Both the position numbers and the translations under genes were made by a program. Below, piece by piece: positions 11,797 to 25,159 of a stretch of 64,000 bases of DNA. Below the pieces are notes generated by a model, which worked only from the letters and a program-made list of their open reading frames with translations, had not been told where the DNA came from and did not search any database. Where the stretch lies: the NCBI GenBank assembly GCA_034440635.1, contig JAOTON010000897.1, forward strand, positions 1,488,001-1,552,000. The letters run 5' to 3'. Numbering within the stretch: position 1 is the first letter of the stretch; every line of letters starts with the position of its first letter. This DNA comes from Lepas anatifera. Lineage: Eukaryota; Arthropoda; Thecostraca; Lepadidae.

Positions 11797-12969
11797 CCTT
11801 CGCCCGGGTGGGGGGTCTTTTTAGACCCCCTCGGGGTTTTCCGAAGTGACCAAAAAACGGTGGTGCGCATCGCCGCCAAACTTGGTCTAGCTGTTCCTTC
11901 ATCATTTTTACATCTTTCCTAAAAATTTTGGCTCAAGGTCATATCAGGTCAGGTCACCAGGCCAGGTGAAGTGACCTCACCTAAAAAATACTTAGGACCG
12001 CATAACTAAGGGTTAATCGATCAAGTTGAAACTCATACCACATATTGGGCCCACCAGGAGCTACAACATTTGTTCCGGGATTTTTGATATTCATGACCTA
12101 AGGTCATGTGCAGAGCATTGTCAATACATGGGGAAAATCACGAAATGAGCTGTTCTCAGTAAGTATGGATGGAATCAACTTAAGACATCGGTTGCGACTT
12201 GCTCTTAGCCCATTTCTGAAGCTGATGCCAAAATTTTTGACTTGTGACCTTTAAAAGGTCACTTTAGGTCAAATAAACATTTTTTTGTGTTTTCTCTACA
12301 AATTTTGAATAAACTAAGATAGAGCTTTTATTTTGTCACCAAAGTGTTTGTATAGTCACTGGAAGTCAAATGATATACATCATGACTATACCAGGTCAAG
12401 TTGGGTCAGACCGTTGACCTGGGTGAGGTCAAATTCTTAAATTTGACCTGGAATAGCAATATCATATATCATTCGATTCGTATTGACGAGAGGATTGCAA
12501 TGGTGCATAAACTATGGCTGTATCTTCTTTGATTTGGAAGCTATTAGCGAAAAGTAAACGCCCTTATGCATGGGTGGCTATGGACATTCCCAAGAATATG
12601 CCCATTATTTAGTGACCTGTAGCTCCCTAGGCTTTGACCTGACACGAAAATGAATGACACTGCAATAAAAGCGCACCTCAAGAGCTTTCGAATGGTGTTA
12701 AAAAATGTGTCTAGCTATCATAGTTTCTGAGATAAATGAGGTTTTCTTAGTACACCTCATATTAGGGATTTTGACCTGTTTTGACCTCTGGTAACCTTGA
12801 TATTGACCTGACAAGAAAAATGACCGAAGTATTTTCGATATCATCTTCGAAGAGCTTTCGATTGCCGTTTTGCGCTTTTTCTAGCTCTCTTAGTTTTTGA
12901 GATCGTGGGGTTTTTTTTAGCCCCCCCCATCAGGGCGAAGGTGGCTCGTAACTGCCACCGGGGCAAGGG
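11797..12969. mobile_element. TTAA-type AGGTCA-rich element, copy 2
   Basis: It is flanked by TTAA at 11793-11796 and 12970-12973. The ends form an imperfect inverted repeat: CCTTCGCCCGGGTGG on the left, and CCCTTGCCCCGGTGG as the complement of the right. The left interior (AAAACGGTGGTGCGCATCGC, then AGGTCA clusters at 11937-11985) matches the other family members. It is about 1.17 kb, longer than copies 1 and 5, with repeated TTGACCT/AGGTCA hexamers and no ORF of note. Confidence 0.8.
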
Positions 12970-12973
12970 TTAA

Positions 12974-13678
12974 GGCATAATTACCAATCCAAATATAGCC
13001 CATGTACAAAAGTTGACTCTCCTTGTTTTTAGCTTGTTTGCATATCTATAAATTTCCTGTCTGAGGTACGATAAACATCACTCATTTTAAATACCCAACA
13101 TATTCATATTGAGCACTGTCAGGCAGGGATGGACACAGGGGGTCTAGTCGGGCTATGTCGCCCTAAGTGGCCAGGGTTTATCAATTTTAGCACATTTTTG
13201 TGGAGCTCTTCTAAAATACTATGTCTTTTTCGAGCTTATCCGTGCCCCTCCCATTTCCAACGTTTGGTTAGCTCTGTCCTGATGATCAGTACTTGCCTTC
13301 ACGAAGCTTCGTTAGGAAACAAGATAATTTGGCAAAACATTGAGGATTCGCATACGTAGATCCAGCTGAAAAATTAGCCATATACCTTAGCCGATCCGAT
13401 ACAGCCCGTCTGCGGAGCGGGGATCCATTTATGTGTTCTACTCGAGACGTTCTCTTCCGCAAAAGGACAGTATCCCTGATAATCCGCGCCAAATCGGGCC
13501 GATATCTCTGCGAATCCAAGTAAAATTGGTCCGACATCCCTGAGAATCCGGGTAAAATCGGTGTCAAATCAGGCCGACATCCCCGTGGACCGGGGCCCAA
13601 ATTCGGCTGAAATCCCTGAGAACAAGAGTTAAATTTGTTGGACCACTTCGGTAAAACGTGTAAAAATAACTTGCGCAT
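12974..13678. other. Intergenic with short diverged internal repeats
   Basis: Around 13460-13620 the phrase CCTGAGAATC(C) followed by a CGGGTAAAATCGG-like stretch recurs at roughly 40-50 bp spacing, suggesting a decayed short tandem repeat. No gene is seen. Confidence 0.5.
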
Positions 13679-14864
<1,186 letters not shown>

Positions 14865-14908
14865 GACGTTTCGGTCATGGACCATCATCAGGTGTAAGGC
14901 CTCACACC
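14865..14908 (-). ncRNA. Hammerhead-ribozyme-like motif, left arm
   Basis: On the minus strand the order is CTGATGA (14891-14885), a GGTC-CAT-GACC hairpin, GAAAC and GTC (14867-14865). This matches the conserved hammerhead boxes. One extra U separates CUGAUGA from stem II, and stem III would have no loop. Sequence beyond GTC is not complementary to the upstream arm, so stem I cannot close here. A second partial copy of the hairpin lies at 14838-14851. Confidence 0.35.
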
Positions 14909-15780
14909 ATCATCAGGTGGAAGGCCTTACACAATCATCAGGTGTAAGGCCTTACACATAGAGATCTACTATAACTAGAGCGGACAGCACACCTGTGCGG
15001 ACGTCAAAATTGAACGTTTTGTTAGTACAAATCTGGGCTTCTGTGGGGAAGCTCGTGACGTTTTACTGAAACACCTCTCTGCCAAGCGTCTGAAAACTTC
15101 TGGTTACCAAATAAGTTCTAAAGTTCGTTAAAAATTTGCGGTTCTGTACCATATAGGTGATGCTCCTGGAACAGGTTTGAAAATTTAAAATGTCCGTATT
15201 TATTTCATTTTCACTACATAGAATAATGAGGCCACTGAAAAACACGATGACTTTTTACATGTCGTCTTCCGGCAAGGTTGGATCTTGTAATAGATAAGAT
15301 AGGATCAGCCAATGGTAAAGATCAAGGACTGGTGTGCTTATCATAAATTTGATGCTTTTGACGATGATCCTATTCTTAACACATTAAAATTTCAATCATC
15401 TATTGAAGAACACTAGGCGCTCAGACTTACTCATATAGGAATACATAGGGTCTTCTAGGCTCCAACAGCGTTGAAATTCACAGTGACTTTTTAGCCAGTT
15501 CGGATGCCCAACTTAGATAAGTATCAAAATTAAACACTTCTAGCGGCGGCGGGCTTCGGCATCCATTTTATTTATCGTGCAAGCTTTCATGCTTAATTAC
15601 TTGAACTTATCGAGTCGGCTCCATCTAGTAGATGCGCAGCTATCTGCTGCCTTGGTTTTACATCTGTCCCATGCACCTCATGCTCCATGCACCACAAGCC
15701 ACCCATTAATCAAGGAGGGAGTCAGGGTTGACATGAGGATCCATACATTCAGGTTATTTCCAGTGCTTTCCGGACTAGCT

Positions 15781-15789
15781 GTATATATG

Positions 15790-15881
<92 letters not shown>
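15781..15881. repeat. (TA)n microsatellite
   Basis: About 100 bp of alternating TA with a few GTA interruptions at both ends. Open frames of Tyr-Ile repeats here are artefacts. Confidence 0.97.
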
Positions 15882-15889
15882 GTGGATTA

Positions 15890-16965
15890 CAAGACTTTCA
15901 GAGGTATTCGCTTGTAATATTTACTCCATGGCTGAGGTTCTTCCTTGGAGGTGGGTCTGATATTTCTGCTAATGCTCGCTCCTCGGACAACGTTGCACAC
16001 TCAAATATTAGGTGCTCCAATGTTTCATCACCGCTTTTTCAGAGGGGGCACTCCTGGTTCTCCTGAGTGTGTCTCCTTATAATGCTAGTCGCAACCCAGG
16101 ATTGTCCAGTCAGCAGATTTATCTTCGTGAGTGTTGCTTGTCTTCCAATGCTGCTGTATCGACTTGCAGGCCAGAAGAGTTCAGGAGCTGCATTTTGCAT
16201 TCAGGAGTGCATTTTCTTCGGTTACTAGTCTGGGCAACCAGTGAAGACCCATGGGCTTGTTTCCGGCTTCCAGGGTTTCAGTCAGTGCATAGCTCGCTAA
16301 TGCCTGCTGGGCCATCTTGCTCCAGCGTTCGATAATTACGCTCAGGTTCTGTTCCCCTAGCTCAGCAGTAATATTTGGAAGCTGCAGCCCTTCTAGTTTT
16401 CTGTTCCACTGTTGGACAAGGCTGGTTCTCCGATCATCATTAACGGCTCCATGTAGTATCACATAGTAGGTATGTGATTTCATGTTCCTTTGCTGCACGG
16501 AGAAGGAATCCGATAAACTACAATGTGATTTTCATAATGAATACCCGGCTTGATGGCGCCCCCAGCATGGTGTACACCACAATCTTCTGTGTCCTTGATG
16601 GTAGTCCTTGCATTAGCGGATATATCCGTAATATCATGCCTTCTAGAAACAACATGCCTGTCATGCTCGTCTGATTAACTGCCAGGCTGTAGCTCAGTAT
16701 TGGCTCCGCATATATTTTCCTTGTGGTATAGAGAGTGAGGGGGGCTCGTTCTTCTAATACTCAATCCATGGTCAAATCTTGCATTCAATGCTCTCCTGGC
16801 TCGGTTCATGGAATTTTCGATCCGTTTTTTGGCTACCGCTCGAGGGGACATGGCGCTGCCTAGATGGAAGTATTCGGCTGCTTTATCAATAACCTCTTCT
16901 CCCAGTCTCCACTCATTGCGCGAGCCAGTTCCATAATCGAGGATCCTGCTTTTTGCCTAATAGAA
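15890..16965 (-). pseudogene. Decayed LINE ORF2 fragment (RT thumb region to C-terminal CCHC)
   Basis: Read on the minus strand from 16965, the frame gives EYFHLGSAMS and RIENSMNRARRALNARF (about 16905-16795), resembling the region after the reverse transcriptase palm in non-LTR elements. A 105-codon frame follows (16498-16181). Then at about 16080-15990 comes CPL-stop-KSGDETLEHLIFEC, the C-terminal zinc motif in which the second Cys codon has become TGA. It is unrelated in sequence to the LINEs at 1-9017 and 29669-39412. Frameshifts and stops throughout make it non-functional. Confidence 0.65.
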
Positions 16966-17314
16966 TGTTTTTTATAGAATGCTTGGTAGAATGATTGTCA
17001 CTTCTTTCACAGCTTAGGCCAAACTGAGAAATTTGACCAGCGCCTTAATACAGCTTAATTCAACAAACGGTTGCTATGACAACGATCTAATGTACCACTA
17101 ATCCTCGCAATGAATAATGGCTTTCTCTGCCAAAATTATTTAGTGGTGGGCTAAATCCAGAAGTTCTCGTTGAAATTAGCACGTGATTCTCCAATTAACC
17201 TGGCCAAGATTTGTACTAACAAAACTTTCAATTTTGACGTCGGGGTATTGAGGTTTTGTATAGGATGTCCGCTCTAGTTATAGTAGATCTCTATGGTTCC
17301 TTACACAATCATCA

Positions 17315-17368
17315 GGTGTAAGGCCTTGCACCTGATGATGGTCCATGACCGAAACGTCGTGTTTCACC
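17315..17368 (+). ncRNA. Hammerhead-ribozyme-like motif, right arm
   Basis: CTGATGA (17332-17338) is followed by hairpin GGTC-CAT-GACC (17340-17350), GAAAC (17351-17355) and GTC (17356-17358), the order of a hammerhead catalytic core. A stem I can be drawn: CAC 17329-17331 with GTG 17359-17361, and GGTG 17315-17318 with CACC 17365-17368. Departures from the canonical core are one extra U before stem II and a 2-bp stem III with no loop, which would need a dimeric fold. Minimal hammerheads are known in Penelope-like elements. Activity is not shown. Confidence 0.4.
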
Positions 17369-17373
17369 TTTCC

Positions 17374-18379
17374 CTGACTTTCATTTCCGTTTTATTCAGG
17401 TCCGCACTGTTCTTGAGGCTTCCTTTGGAGTTCTAGTGTATACTTTGAATTTTAGTTCACATATACAGTTTTAGTTTACGCACATAACCTTAGTTGTTCG
17501 ACCGAGTTTGTATTTTTGTTTAGCAGCGTTTTAGTTCATTCCACATCTCACACCTGTGCTTTTGCACCCCTTTTTGGTTCATTAAAGCGGTTTTATGCTT
17601 TTTTACTTTCGTGGTGTTTCTCAGGGATCTGTTGTGGGATTCGAAGTATTTTCAGTTTTTTTAGGGATTTTCTCACACCTGTCGCCTTTTACTCTTCACT
17701 TTTCTCATCTAGGGCCTTAGGTCATTTCCCTTGACATATATTTAACCATACGCATAAAACAGAGGTCAGAAATAATGGTCTCTGTTCTTGAGGTCTTGAG
17801 GCGCCCGGTTGATTGATATTGTTGGATTTCTCGGGGATAATCATCGGTGTTTTTTTTTGTATGTTAAGTTACCCTTGTTTTATTATCCTAACGTCAGCAG
17901 GATGAGCAGGGGCAATATAGGTATTGATAGCTACTCTCAGTAAATTTACGTTAACCAAGGAATATTAATCTGCTGGCAAAGGTGAGACGCCTGCACTTAG
18001 GAATCTTAAAAGTGTGGGTGGAGGCAGTCGATCTTCGACGTCCCGCTGACAATGAACTCTCTCCTCTAGGAACAAGAGCTCGGCCGATTCGGGCTCCTAT
18101 TACCTCTCTCGCATACTGGGTTCAAGTAATTCCAGTAGTTTTCCAGTTTGGCTGAAGTCAGGAAACCTATGAATGAAAAGTGGGGCCCTGGACCGGACTG
18201 TTTAAACTGGGTAGTGTAACTTAGTAATAAACTGGCCAATACTCAAAATGGGTGACGGGGGAGCAGCTTGATAAAATGATTTCTTAGATATTTTGCTGCC
18301 TCACAATACTGTAGGTATACACTACTCCAGGTACCTATACCACCTACCTGCAAGTAAAACCCAAGTTTGCATTGGTAAC
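17374..18379. other. Intergenic, no gene recognised
   Basis: T-rich sequence (17400-17750) then mixed unique sequence. No recognisable domain in any frame. Confidence 0.5.
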
Positions 18380-18383
18380 TTAA

Positions 18384-19128
18384 CACGCGCCCCGCTGGCG
18401 TCCCTGGCATGACGCACCCCGCTGGGAAGGGGTGGGGGTGTATTTTGCCCCCCTCCCCCCACCCTCCCTATCTCATTTCCCAGGAAAGCTAAAGAAAGTT
18501 ATGGACGGTGTTCGAAATTTCTTGACGAGACGAAGAGAAATCATAAGTACTATTTTTATTTCAGTTCAGCATTGAGGTTAGCATAGGTCAAGGAAGGTTC
18601 CATAGGCTTACAACGGGGCATATGCCTATGTGACCTCACATGACCTTTGAGAGGCCAGATGGTCAAAAACTCAACTTTATGATCAAGATTGTGGTGAGGA
18701 TACACGGTTTAAGGATTTTCAAGTTCGTCCATCCGGTATTTTTGAAAACCAACCCTTCCTATTTTTCACTATAGACTTATAATTCGGTGACCAAAAAATT
18801 GACCCCAACTTAGGTCAACAATATCCAAATTCCGAGATAGCAGATTTTTAGCCCCTAATGACCTTATCATATTGTGAAAGTCCGAAACTAATCGGTTGGC
18901 AGATGTTCCTTAGGCGCCGCTTCAAACTCGTGATTTTAGGTTTTAAGGTCGGTTCGCTTGACCTTGAATAGCTCCTTGACCTGACATGACCTGATCTAAA
19001 AAAATTTCAGATGGTAAGATTCATCAGGAATAAGGTACTGTAAGTTTCGTTGCTCTGCGTCTCTCTGTTTCTGTCTTTTACTGGGGAAGACCAGGGGGCA
19101 ATTTCACCCCCCCAGCGGGGTGCCTGTC
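18384..19128. mobile_element. TTAA-type AGGTCA-rich element, copy 3 (one end decayed)
   Basis: TTAA at 18380-18383 precedes CACGCGCCCCGCTGGC, like the termini of the other copies. An inner inverted pair GCACCCCGCTGGG (18414-18426) and CCCAGCGGGGTGC (19111-19123) closes the element, but no TTAA follows on the right. The interior has TGACCTCACATGACC and TTGACCTGACATGACC-type clusters (18630-18660, 18970-19000). No coding capacity is seen. Confidence 0.65.
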
Positions 19129-19644
19129 AAATTTTTCAATAGAGAGTTGTAATTTTTACAGTGGGCATATCATGCTGTGTGTAGAAAGTACCTATGCAGC
19201 TAAATTTTCTCTGTGTGTTGCGGTAGATCATTTACTTGGTGAATAGAAATCAAGGATGTTTACATAGTACTGGTTTAGAAATCCTAGTTTACATAGACAT
19301 ACATAAACCTACATACATAGAGTTTACTGGCTCAATACATTTTAGACACTGGAAAGAACATAAAAGGGGATGACGTTCACATTTAAGCATATGAAAGTCA
19401 TTGAAGAAAAAGAAAAATAAAAAGCATATATATCGCAAAACCACTGCAAGACCTACTACTCAATACGAACTCAGGCGTTTCCATGCCAGAAATCTACCAA
19501 GTAGTGCGACCTTCATAAAAACAGTATCTCAAAGCTACAATTCTGCCAAGTAGACCTGACATTAAACTATTATAATTTCACATAATGCATAGCATTGGTG
19601 TGGTATGTGTTTTAAAGGGAATGTGGCACCTTTATAACGTGACT
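19129..19644. other. Intergenic, no gene recognised
   Basis: AT-rich. ACATA-type short repeats at 19260-19325. No gene seen. Confidence 0.5.
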
Positions 19645-19648
19645 TTAA

Positions 19649-20685
19649 CCCGCGCCCCACCGGGGGTCCAGCGCCACCTTCGCCCCACCGTGGGCCATCG
19701 ATGGCCCCCCTCTAACTCAGAAAATATGGGGGTTAGTGGAAATCTGCAACATGCATTAGAAAGCTCGCATAAATTCAGTAAGATATTACTTTGCATGTTT
19801 AAGCGCTTAGGTCAATGGTTTGACCTCCAGAGGTCAAGTTCGGTCAAGATAGGCTATTTTCACTCAAATATGCAATGCTTAAGCAAACTGGAGCAATGCT
19901 TAAGCAAACTATAACTCTTATGTCATTAGAGCTATTGAGATCTGGTAAAGTACATTTGATAGGAAAATGCCAGACCTTTTCCCGCTATGTGGAATGTAAT
20001 GACCTCCCGCCAGTGGTTTGACCTCCAGAGGTCACCTCGTGACCTCATATGACCTGGGGTCACGAAAGGTCAGAAAGTGACCTTGCCGTAGATCAAATGA
20101 AAGCCCGTGACGAGACATACACGATGGTGTTTGATTCAGCGCTCTAGCTTAATTAGGTCAAAAGTGTTCGTCAAAATATTTTTTTGATCCCTGGTGATCT
20201 TGGATAAACTCAGAGAGGTCAAAGGGAAAATATGGCTCCTGGGATCCGTGAAACGGTGTCCAAGAACGCTTTCCTGAGCAAACTAAGCATTTGCAATGGC
20301 TTTTGTGAGTTTTAGATCACAAGACAGCTTTTCCCCATGCTTTTTCAACGGGAAAGGTCACCTCGTGATCTAACCTCAGATCACGAAATCGACAAATCCT
20401 GGATATACAACTTGTAGACCCTGGAGGGGTCATAAGTGTAGGAAGTTTCAAATAGATCAACTTAGAAATTTTGCTCTTATAGAGCTCAAAAGTTGAAGTG
20501 AGGTGACCTTGGTTGACCTCACCTGAAGACCTGACCTTGGGTGACCCGGGGTAAAAATTTTCAGGGATGGTGGGAAAATTATGGGGTAAAAGGTAGAGCT
20601 CTCAACCGTGGTGCTGCGCCTCGTCGTTTTTCTGTTGTTCCGAAAAAAACCTTAGGGGCATCGATGGCCCCCGGTGGGGCGAGGG
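19649..20685 (+). mobile_element. TTAA-type AGGTCA-rich element, copy 4
   Basis: TTAA lies at 19645-19648 and 20686-20689. The imperfect terminal inverted repeats are CCCGCGCCCCACCGGGGG on the left and CCCTCGCCCCACCGGGGG as the complement of the right end. ATCGATGGCCCC occurs near both ends in opposite orientation. The interior contains direct and inverted AGGTCA/TGACCT clusters near 20004-20065 and 20490-20540. It is about 1.04 kb and is the same subfamily and orientation as the element starting at 63184. No ORF of note. Confidence 0.85.
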
Positions 20686-20689
20686 TTAA

Positions 20690-21849
20690 GTGAGATAGCC
20701 AAGTTGTAAAGCATGCCGGAAAACCCGGTACTCAATAAATCATTTGTCTTGAAACTCAAAATTTCCGTGGAAGAAAGCTAAAAACCTACCTGAAATGTAC
20801 CCCAAATCTACCCCAACCAGGCGGCCACGGTTGTCAGCTGTTGGTGTGACGACAGTGCTGACGTCACGGTGAGTAATCAGCCATTTGAAGCGCTTGAAGC
20901 CTATTGAATATAGTAGTAGTTGCCAGAACATGACGTCATCCACAGGCAGGGGTTTATTTTTCACCCTAAAGGAGCATCTTAAAATCAAAATAATGAGCTC
21001 ATTGTACATTTTTCAGATAAATCATGGACGTTTTCATGATTATCGGCTAAAAATGCATCTAATTACACTAAATTCGTGGGTTCGGCTAAGGTGTCACATT
21101 CCCTTTAATATGTTATTCCGTCACACATCGTCTTCGACAGCAACTTACATGTATGGAGTTGACGTAGGTATATGATTATATATGTTTTTGTATACGTATG
21201 ACCTTTTTATGTGTGTATTTTATCAAACGTATTTGCCTTTGTGATTCCTAATTTACTTAATTCAATTGTTGAGCTTGTGTATCCGTTATTTTTGACTTTC
21301 AAACATTAACAAGTGGGATTTAAATTTTTAGTGCGAGTGTGATCCGAGATTTTTCAAACTTGTGTAGTTTTGGCTTACGCGCTGGCTGGGCAATCAATCA
21401 CTGACGAAGATAGTCGTATAGCATTCGATAGCTCTGACATCTGAAATCCAACTGGTGTCAGCTCCTCAACAAACCTAGCTTTCTATGGCTTTTTACTCAC
21501 CTTGTATGCATGTCATCAAGCTGAAACGTAGCGAACTTGTAAACCAGACGGCTTAGTTCTACAATTTGTAAAAATAAAGTATTATCTTCCCAATTAAAAA
21601 TATATTTAAAAGATATTAGTGTTTCGGTCTTGTCATGGCCTTCCCTGGCATGTGCCATATAGGAGACTTTGAATAGCACATTCAGATTTGATTGTGCTGG
21701 TTTGGATGTTGGAAAGCCTTTCAAAGTGATTTTTGTTGAGCCGAGAACCGCCATTACTTTCGTTGTGGCCTATATGGGACGGAGCAGCTGGAAGTCACTT
21801 TTGGCCGTAGATCACGTGGGCTTTGGTGCTATAGGGTTTAGCAGCCGCG
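20690..21849. other. Intergenic, no gene recognised
   Basis: Mixed sequence. Frames at 20740-21009 and 20885-21175 overlap on opposite strands and show no domain. No gene seen. Confidence 0.5.
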
Positions 21850-22140
21850 GGCATCCCAGACTTGTTGAGAAGCTTTCCACATATTTCTTTATTTTTTGCA
21901 TTGCTGACAAAGTCGCTGCAATGACTAAATGACACAACTGGTGGCTGCATTTTCCTACGTGTGACGTCAGAGAACCCTCAGGGCAGCCTTAGCTACTTGG
22001 TCGGCTACACCCTTGTGGCGGATGAGGTCTTGATATAGGTGCATGTCGTTGCTGGGTGCATTAGCTGCCACTGGTGCACGAAGTCATGCGCAGAAATACA
22101 ACAAAAGACGAAACTGCACCATCCAGTGGAACTTCCTCAC
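21850..22140 (+). repeat. Left arm of unidentified inverted-repeat region
   Basis: It matches the reverse complement of 25495-25790 over almost its whole length, including CTTTCCACATATTTCTTT, TTGCTGACAAAGTCGCT and AGTCATGCGCAGA. Divergence is moderate, so the two are old copies. On the minus strand the arm can be read as a broken protein-like frame with DQVAKAALRVL, also present in the right arm as DQVAKAALGVL. I do not recognise the family. Confidence 0.75.
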
Positions 22141-25140
22141 CATGTCTTCGTTTTGCGCGAGCTGGTTTGCGAGCATATAAATATTCATAAAGTACAGCAC
22201 CAGCAGCTTATGTGTAGGAACGCCCGTAACATAAAAGGGGGAAAGTTGTATTTTGAAGTCGTATATTTCCAGTCAATGCCATAGGACCAATGGTTAAGAT
22301 TTTGAACATGGGAGTACGACCTCCTCCCCCCTATTCGTACGCCTATGATCTGCAAACAGACAATTACTGTTTTTACTTCTTTTGGCCACCCGTCATGCCT
22401 GATGAAAAGCTACAGGATTCACGTATCTCATCCCACGTGGTGGCTCCACAGAGATAAGGTTCATGAAATCTGAATATTTTTATCTGGCGCCAGCGCATAT
22501 TTGAAGGAATTGGGACAGATGGACGTTCGACTGAAAAGCGCACCCCTACAGAATCAAATGACTGGTTGGCACTGGGCCGTTCAGGGCCAGTCATTGGTGG
22601 ACTTAGCATGAGGGACTGGTGGGCACCATGCCCACTACTTTGTAGCTTAAAATATGCCCTGTCTGGCTTGATGAGTGGCCAAAGTTAGTGATAAATTTAA
22701 AAACAAACTCTTTGTGAGCAACTGTTGTGCTTGCCAATAACTTCTGATTTCAATGCTCTCTTCGACAGGGAGACTAGCAAAATTAGGCAGCACATGGGCT
22801 CAATTAGCATGCATTGTTCTACCAAAAAATTGTGTGTCTGCAGGTGCTGCTCTTCGTGCAGATTTGTATGTTCGCAAACCAGCCCAGGTACGACGAGGGC
22901 ATGGTGAGAAATCCAGAGCTGCAAAAAATCTCAAATCTGTCGGGCACTTTCGAAAAAACCTCCAAATCTGTCGGGTGGTTAGGATAGGACAATTAAAATT
23001 TTCTAAAACCAATTGAATTGGTAAAATGTTCCTACCCATTTTCCACATTCTTAATAGAAAATACTAAAATTAGCATAAAAAACTTCTGGTTTGGCACCAA
23101 TGGATATCATTATCCTTATTTTTGTGCTCTGATCCTTATATGTGTGATATCCTTATTTTTCGTGCTCTGAAGCCGCCTATGGCAAATCTAAGTGGAATGA
23201 CACAAGTCTATTAATTTTCAAAACTCTAGAACTGAGACTGTTCTTCGGGTTTTCAATTACCAGACGCGCTCAGGAAATTAAGGTTATCGGCAGAAACCTA
23301 TAACAAATTGAATACTGAACCACCAATTCTCATTTTCTGGAGTCACCATTGGTAAAGGAAATTTATTATTGGATGTAATTTGAGATTTGTGGACGTACAG
23401 CATACAAATAGTGTGTGTCAAAGTCAGCTCGACTGGGTCTTGAATAAGACTCAGTCTTGAATTCAGATGATTTAGGTCACAGGTGGAAATATACAATAAC
23501 ATGAAAAGCAGCCCCCTTTTTCAGTCCTCTGCAGCTGCCATTGACAAAAAATGCTGCACTAGAATGAGAATAAGTGATATTTTGTTATTAGGTTACATAG
23601 TCCAGCCCAGAATACTTAAAAATATAGTTTGCGATGGAAGAAAGCTGACCTGGTTCCCATACCATGCTGTTACTTATGCCAGCTTCTGCAGATTTTCATG
23701 ATTTCAGTATTTTGGAGGTGGGAGAGGGTAATTTGGAAGGAACCCCAAAATTTATATATGGATTTTGCTCTGATGGCCAGACAAACAAGATTGGAGGGGT
23801 ACTTTTTTATATTTGAAAGTGTTTTTTAAGGATCATGGCTACTTGTAGTTAAATACAAACATGTAATATTAGCTTTCCATGACTTATAAATACATGTTTA
23901 CATGAAAAATCCTAAATTTTGAAGCTGTTGGCTATTTCAAAGTTTTTTATGCATTGCTGTGCTCATTTCCATGAGGGTTCGTAGTTTAGGATCTGAAGTT
24001 CATGAGGCTAATAAATAACCTTAAGTCAGTTAGATAGTAAATGTCAAATAAATATCATGTTTCCAAGGCAGTTATGAGTAAAAGGAATGAGTAAAGGTTG
24101 CACTAGGCTGTGTTTTGTTATATCTTTGTCCCCTTGACATAGATCATAGGCATATTTAGGTAAGTGAATAAAATGGGAGAAATAGTTTGGTACTTAAAAC
24201 TCAAATTAATGTGGAAAGGTGAAGAAATTTGTTTCTTTGGCATCTACAAATCCACTGATGAAGGTATGCAACTTTTTGTGGTTAATTCTGGACAAACAGG
24301 CATTGGATTTAAAAGAAGACGGAAGGGAAAATCAAATGTTTTAGTCTAATTTGACCAGTCAGCTGGTAAAATTCATTTTTCCCTTATTAATATCATTTAA
24401 AATTATTGATCAACAGTAAGCATAACATACTGTGTGGAAATAAATGTAAGCTGCCGAAATTACAACGAACACCACATCACTTACTTGTTTGTTTTCTCCC
24501 CACTGTTCTGATCTGCCGGCTGTTTGACCCATGCTTCAAAACGACCTCCTTGGCCAAAACCACTGTTCCTGAACTTGCAGGGCAGCCCAGAATGCTTGAT
24601 TCGCTGATGCTCCTAAAAAAAACGTTTTTCGCCAAAATACCCACATCCCTCAAATCCACATTTAAGCTTGACACGGGACGGTGGAAGGGGCTTCAGCTTA
24701 ATCGGAGCCATTTATCAGCCCTTCAACTATGGACGATGAAATCCAGGCTCAAGCAGTTTACTCAAGATGTATACCAAAGTAATGCAAGAGAAAAATAATC
24801 AAAAACACAACCTTGCAACGTATTCCCTCCACCACACCACGGAATTCTAGGGCCTTGGCCTCCGCCATATCCATAACGCAACACACCAAACCGCAGGGCT
24901 GCTTTTCAAACCAGATACCTTTTACACCGGCTTTGCCGCAAGGGCGCTGTTCAAACAGCACCCTTGTGGCAGCGTTGAGCGTACTTCCAAACGAAGGAAA
25001 CGAAGGAATAAACTGTTTTGCCTGTCTAAAGGCCTTTACGGTGGCCTGTCGGGCCAAGCTGTCGCGTGCTATGGAATACAAATCGGGCCCGACAGGCCGG
25101 TGAAGGATTTTTTCCAGCAGAGGATTTTCTGGGTGACGTT
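22141..25140. other. Unidentified decayed sequence between inverted arms
   Basis: No recognised domain. The phrase AAATCTGTCGGGCAC occurs at about 22934 and 25450, linking this interior to the outer part of the right arm. A segment around 22690-22910 resembles part of the left arm in inverted sense (the frame with LVCEH occurs in both). It may be one large, partly rearranged element or a pile-up of several. Confidence 0.4.
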
Positions 25141-25159
25141 TAAAAGGCCCTCTGTGCAT
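24758..25159 (-). other. Unidentified coding-like frame, 133 codons
   Basis: The minus-strand frame starts at 25159 and ends at 24758. The part between about 25100 and 24810 is more GC-rich than its surroundings and has a balanced, protein-like composition: SIARDSLARQATVKAFRQAK, then FEQRPCGKAGVKGIWFEKQ. I recognise no family. It could be a remnant of a mobile-element or virus-derived protein, or chance. The 5' end overlaps the 60-bp tandem repeat at 25141-25260, so the stated Met is doubtful. Confidence 0.25.

Larger units (their letters stand above)
14865..17358. mobile_element. Composite element with long inverted arms around a reverse-strand LINE fragment
   Basis: Left arm 14865-15033 and right arm 17208-17358 are inverted copies. 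They share GGTCATGGACCATCATCAGG, TAGAGATCTACTATAACTAG and GTTAGTACAAATC, read in opposite directions. Each arm contains repeated GGTGTAAGGCCTTACACC-type palindromes: three on the left, two on the right. Between them lie an (AT)n repeat and a decayed LINE ORF2 fragment on the minus strand. Inverted terminal arms with hammerhead-like motifs resemble the pseudo-LTRs of Penelope-like elements, but no Penelope GIY-YIG domain is visible, so that assignment is inference. Confidence 0.65.

Noticed and set aside
15577..16066. Open frames with Tyr-Ile repeats
   Set aside because: Translation of the (TA)n repeat; no coding signal on either side.
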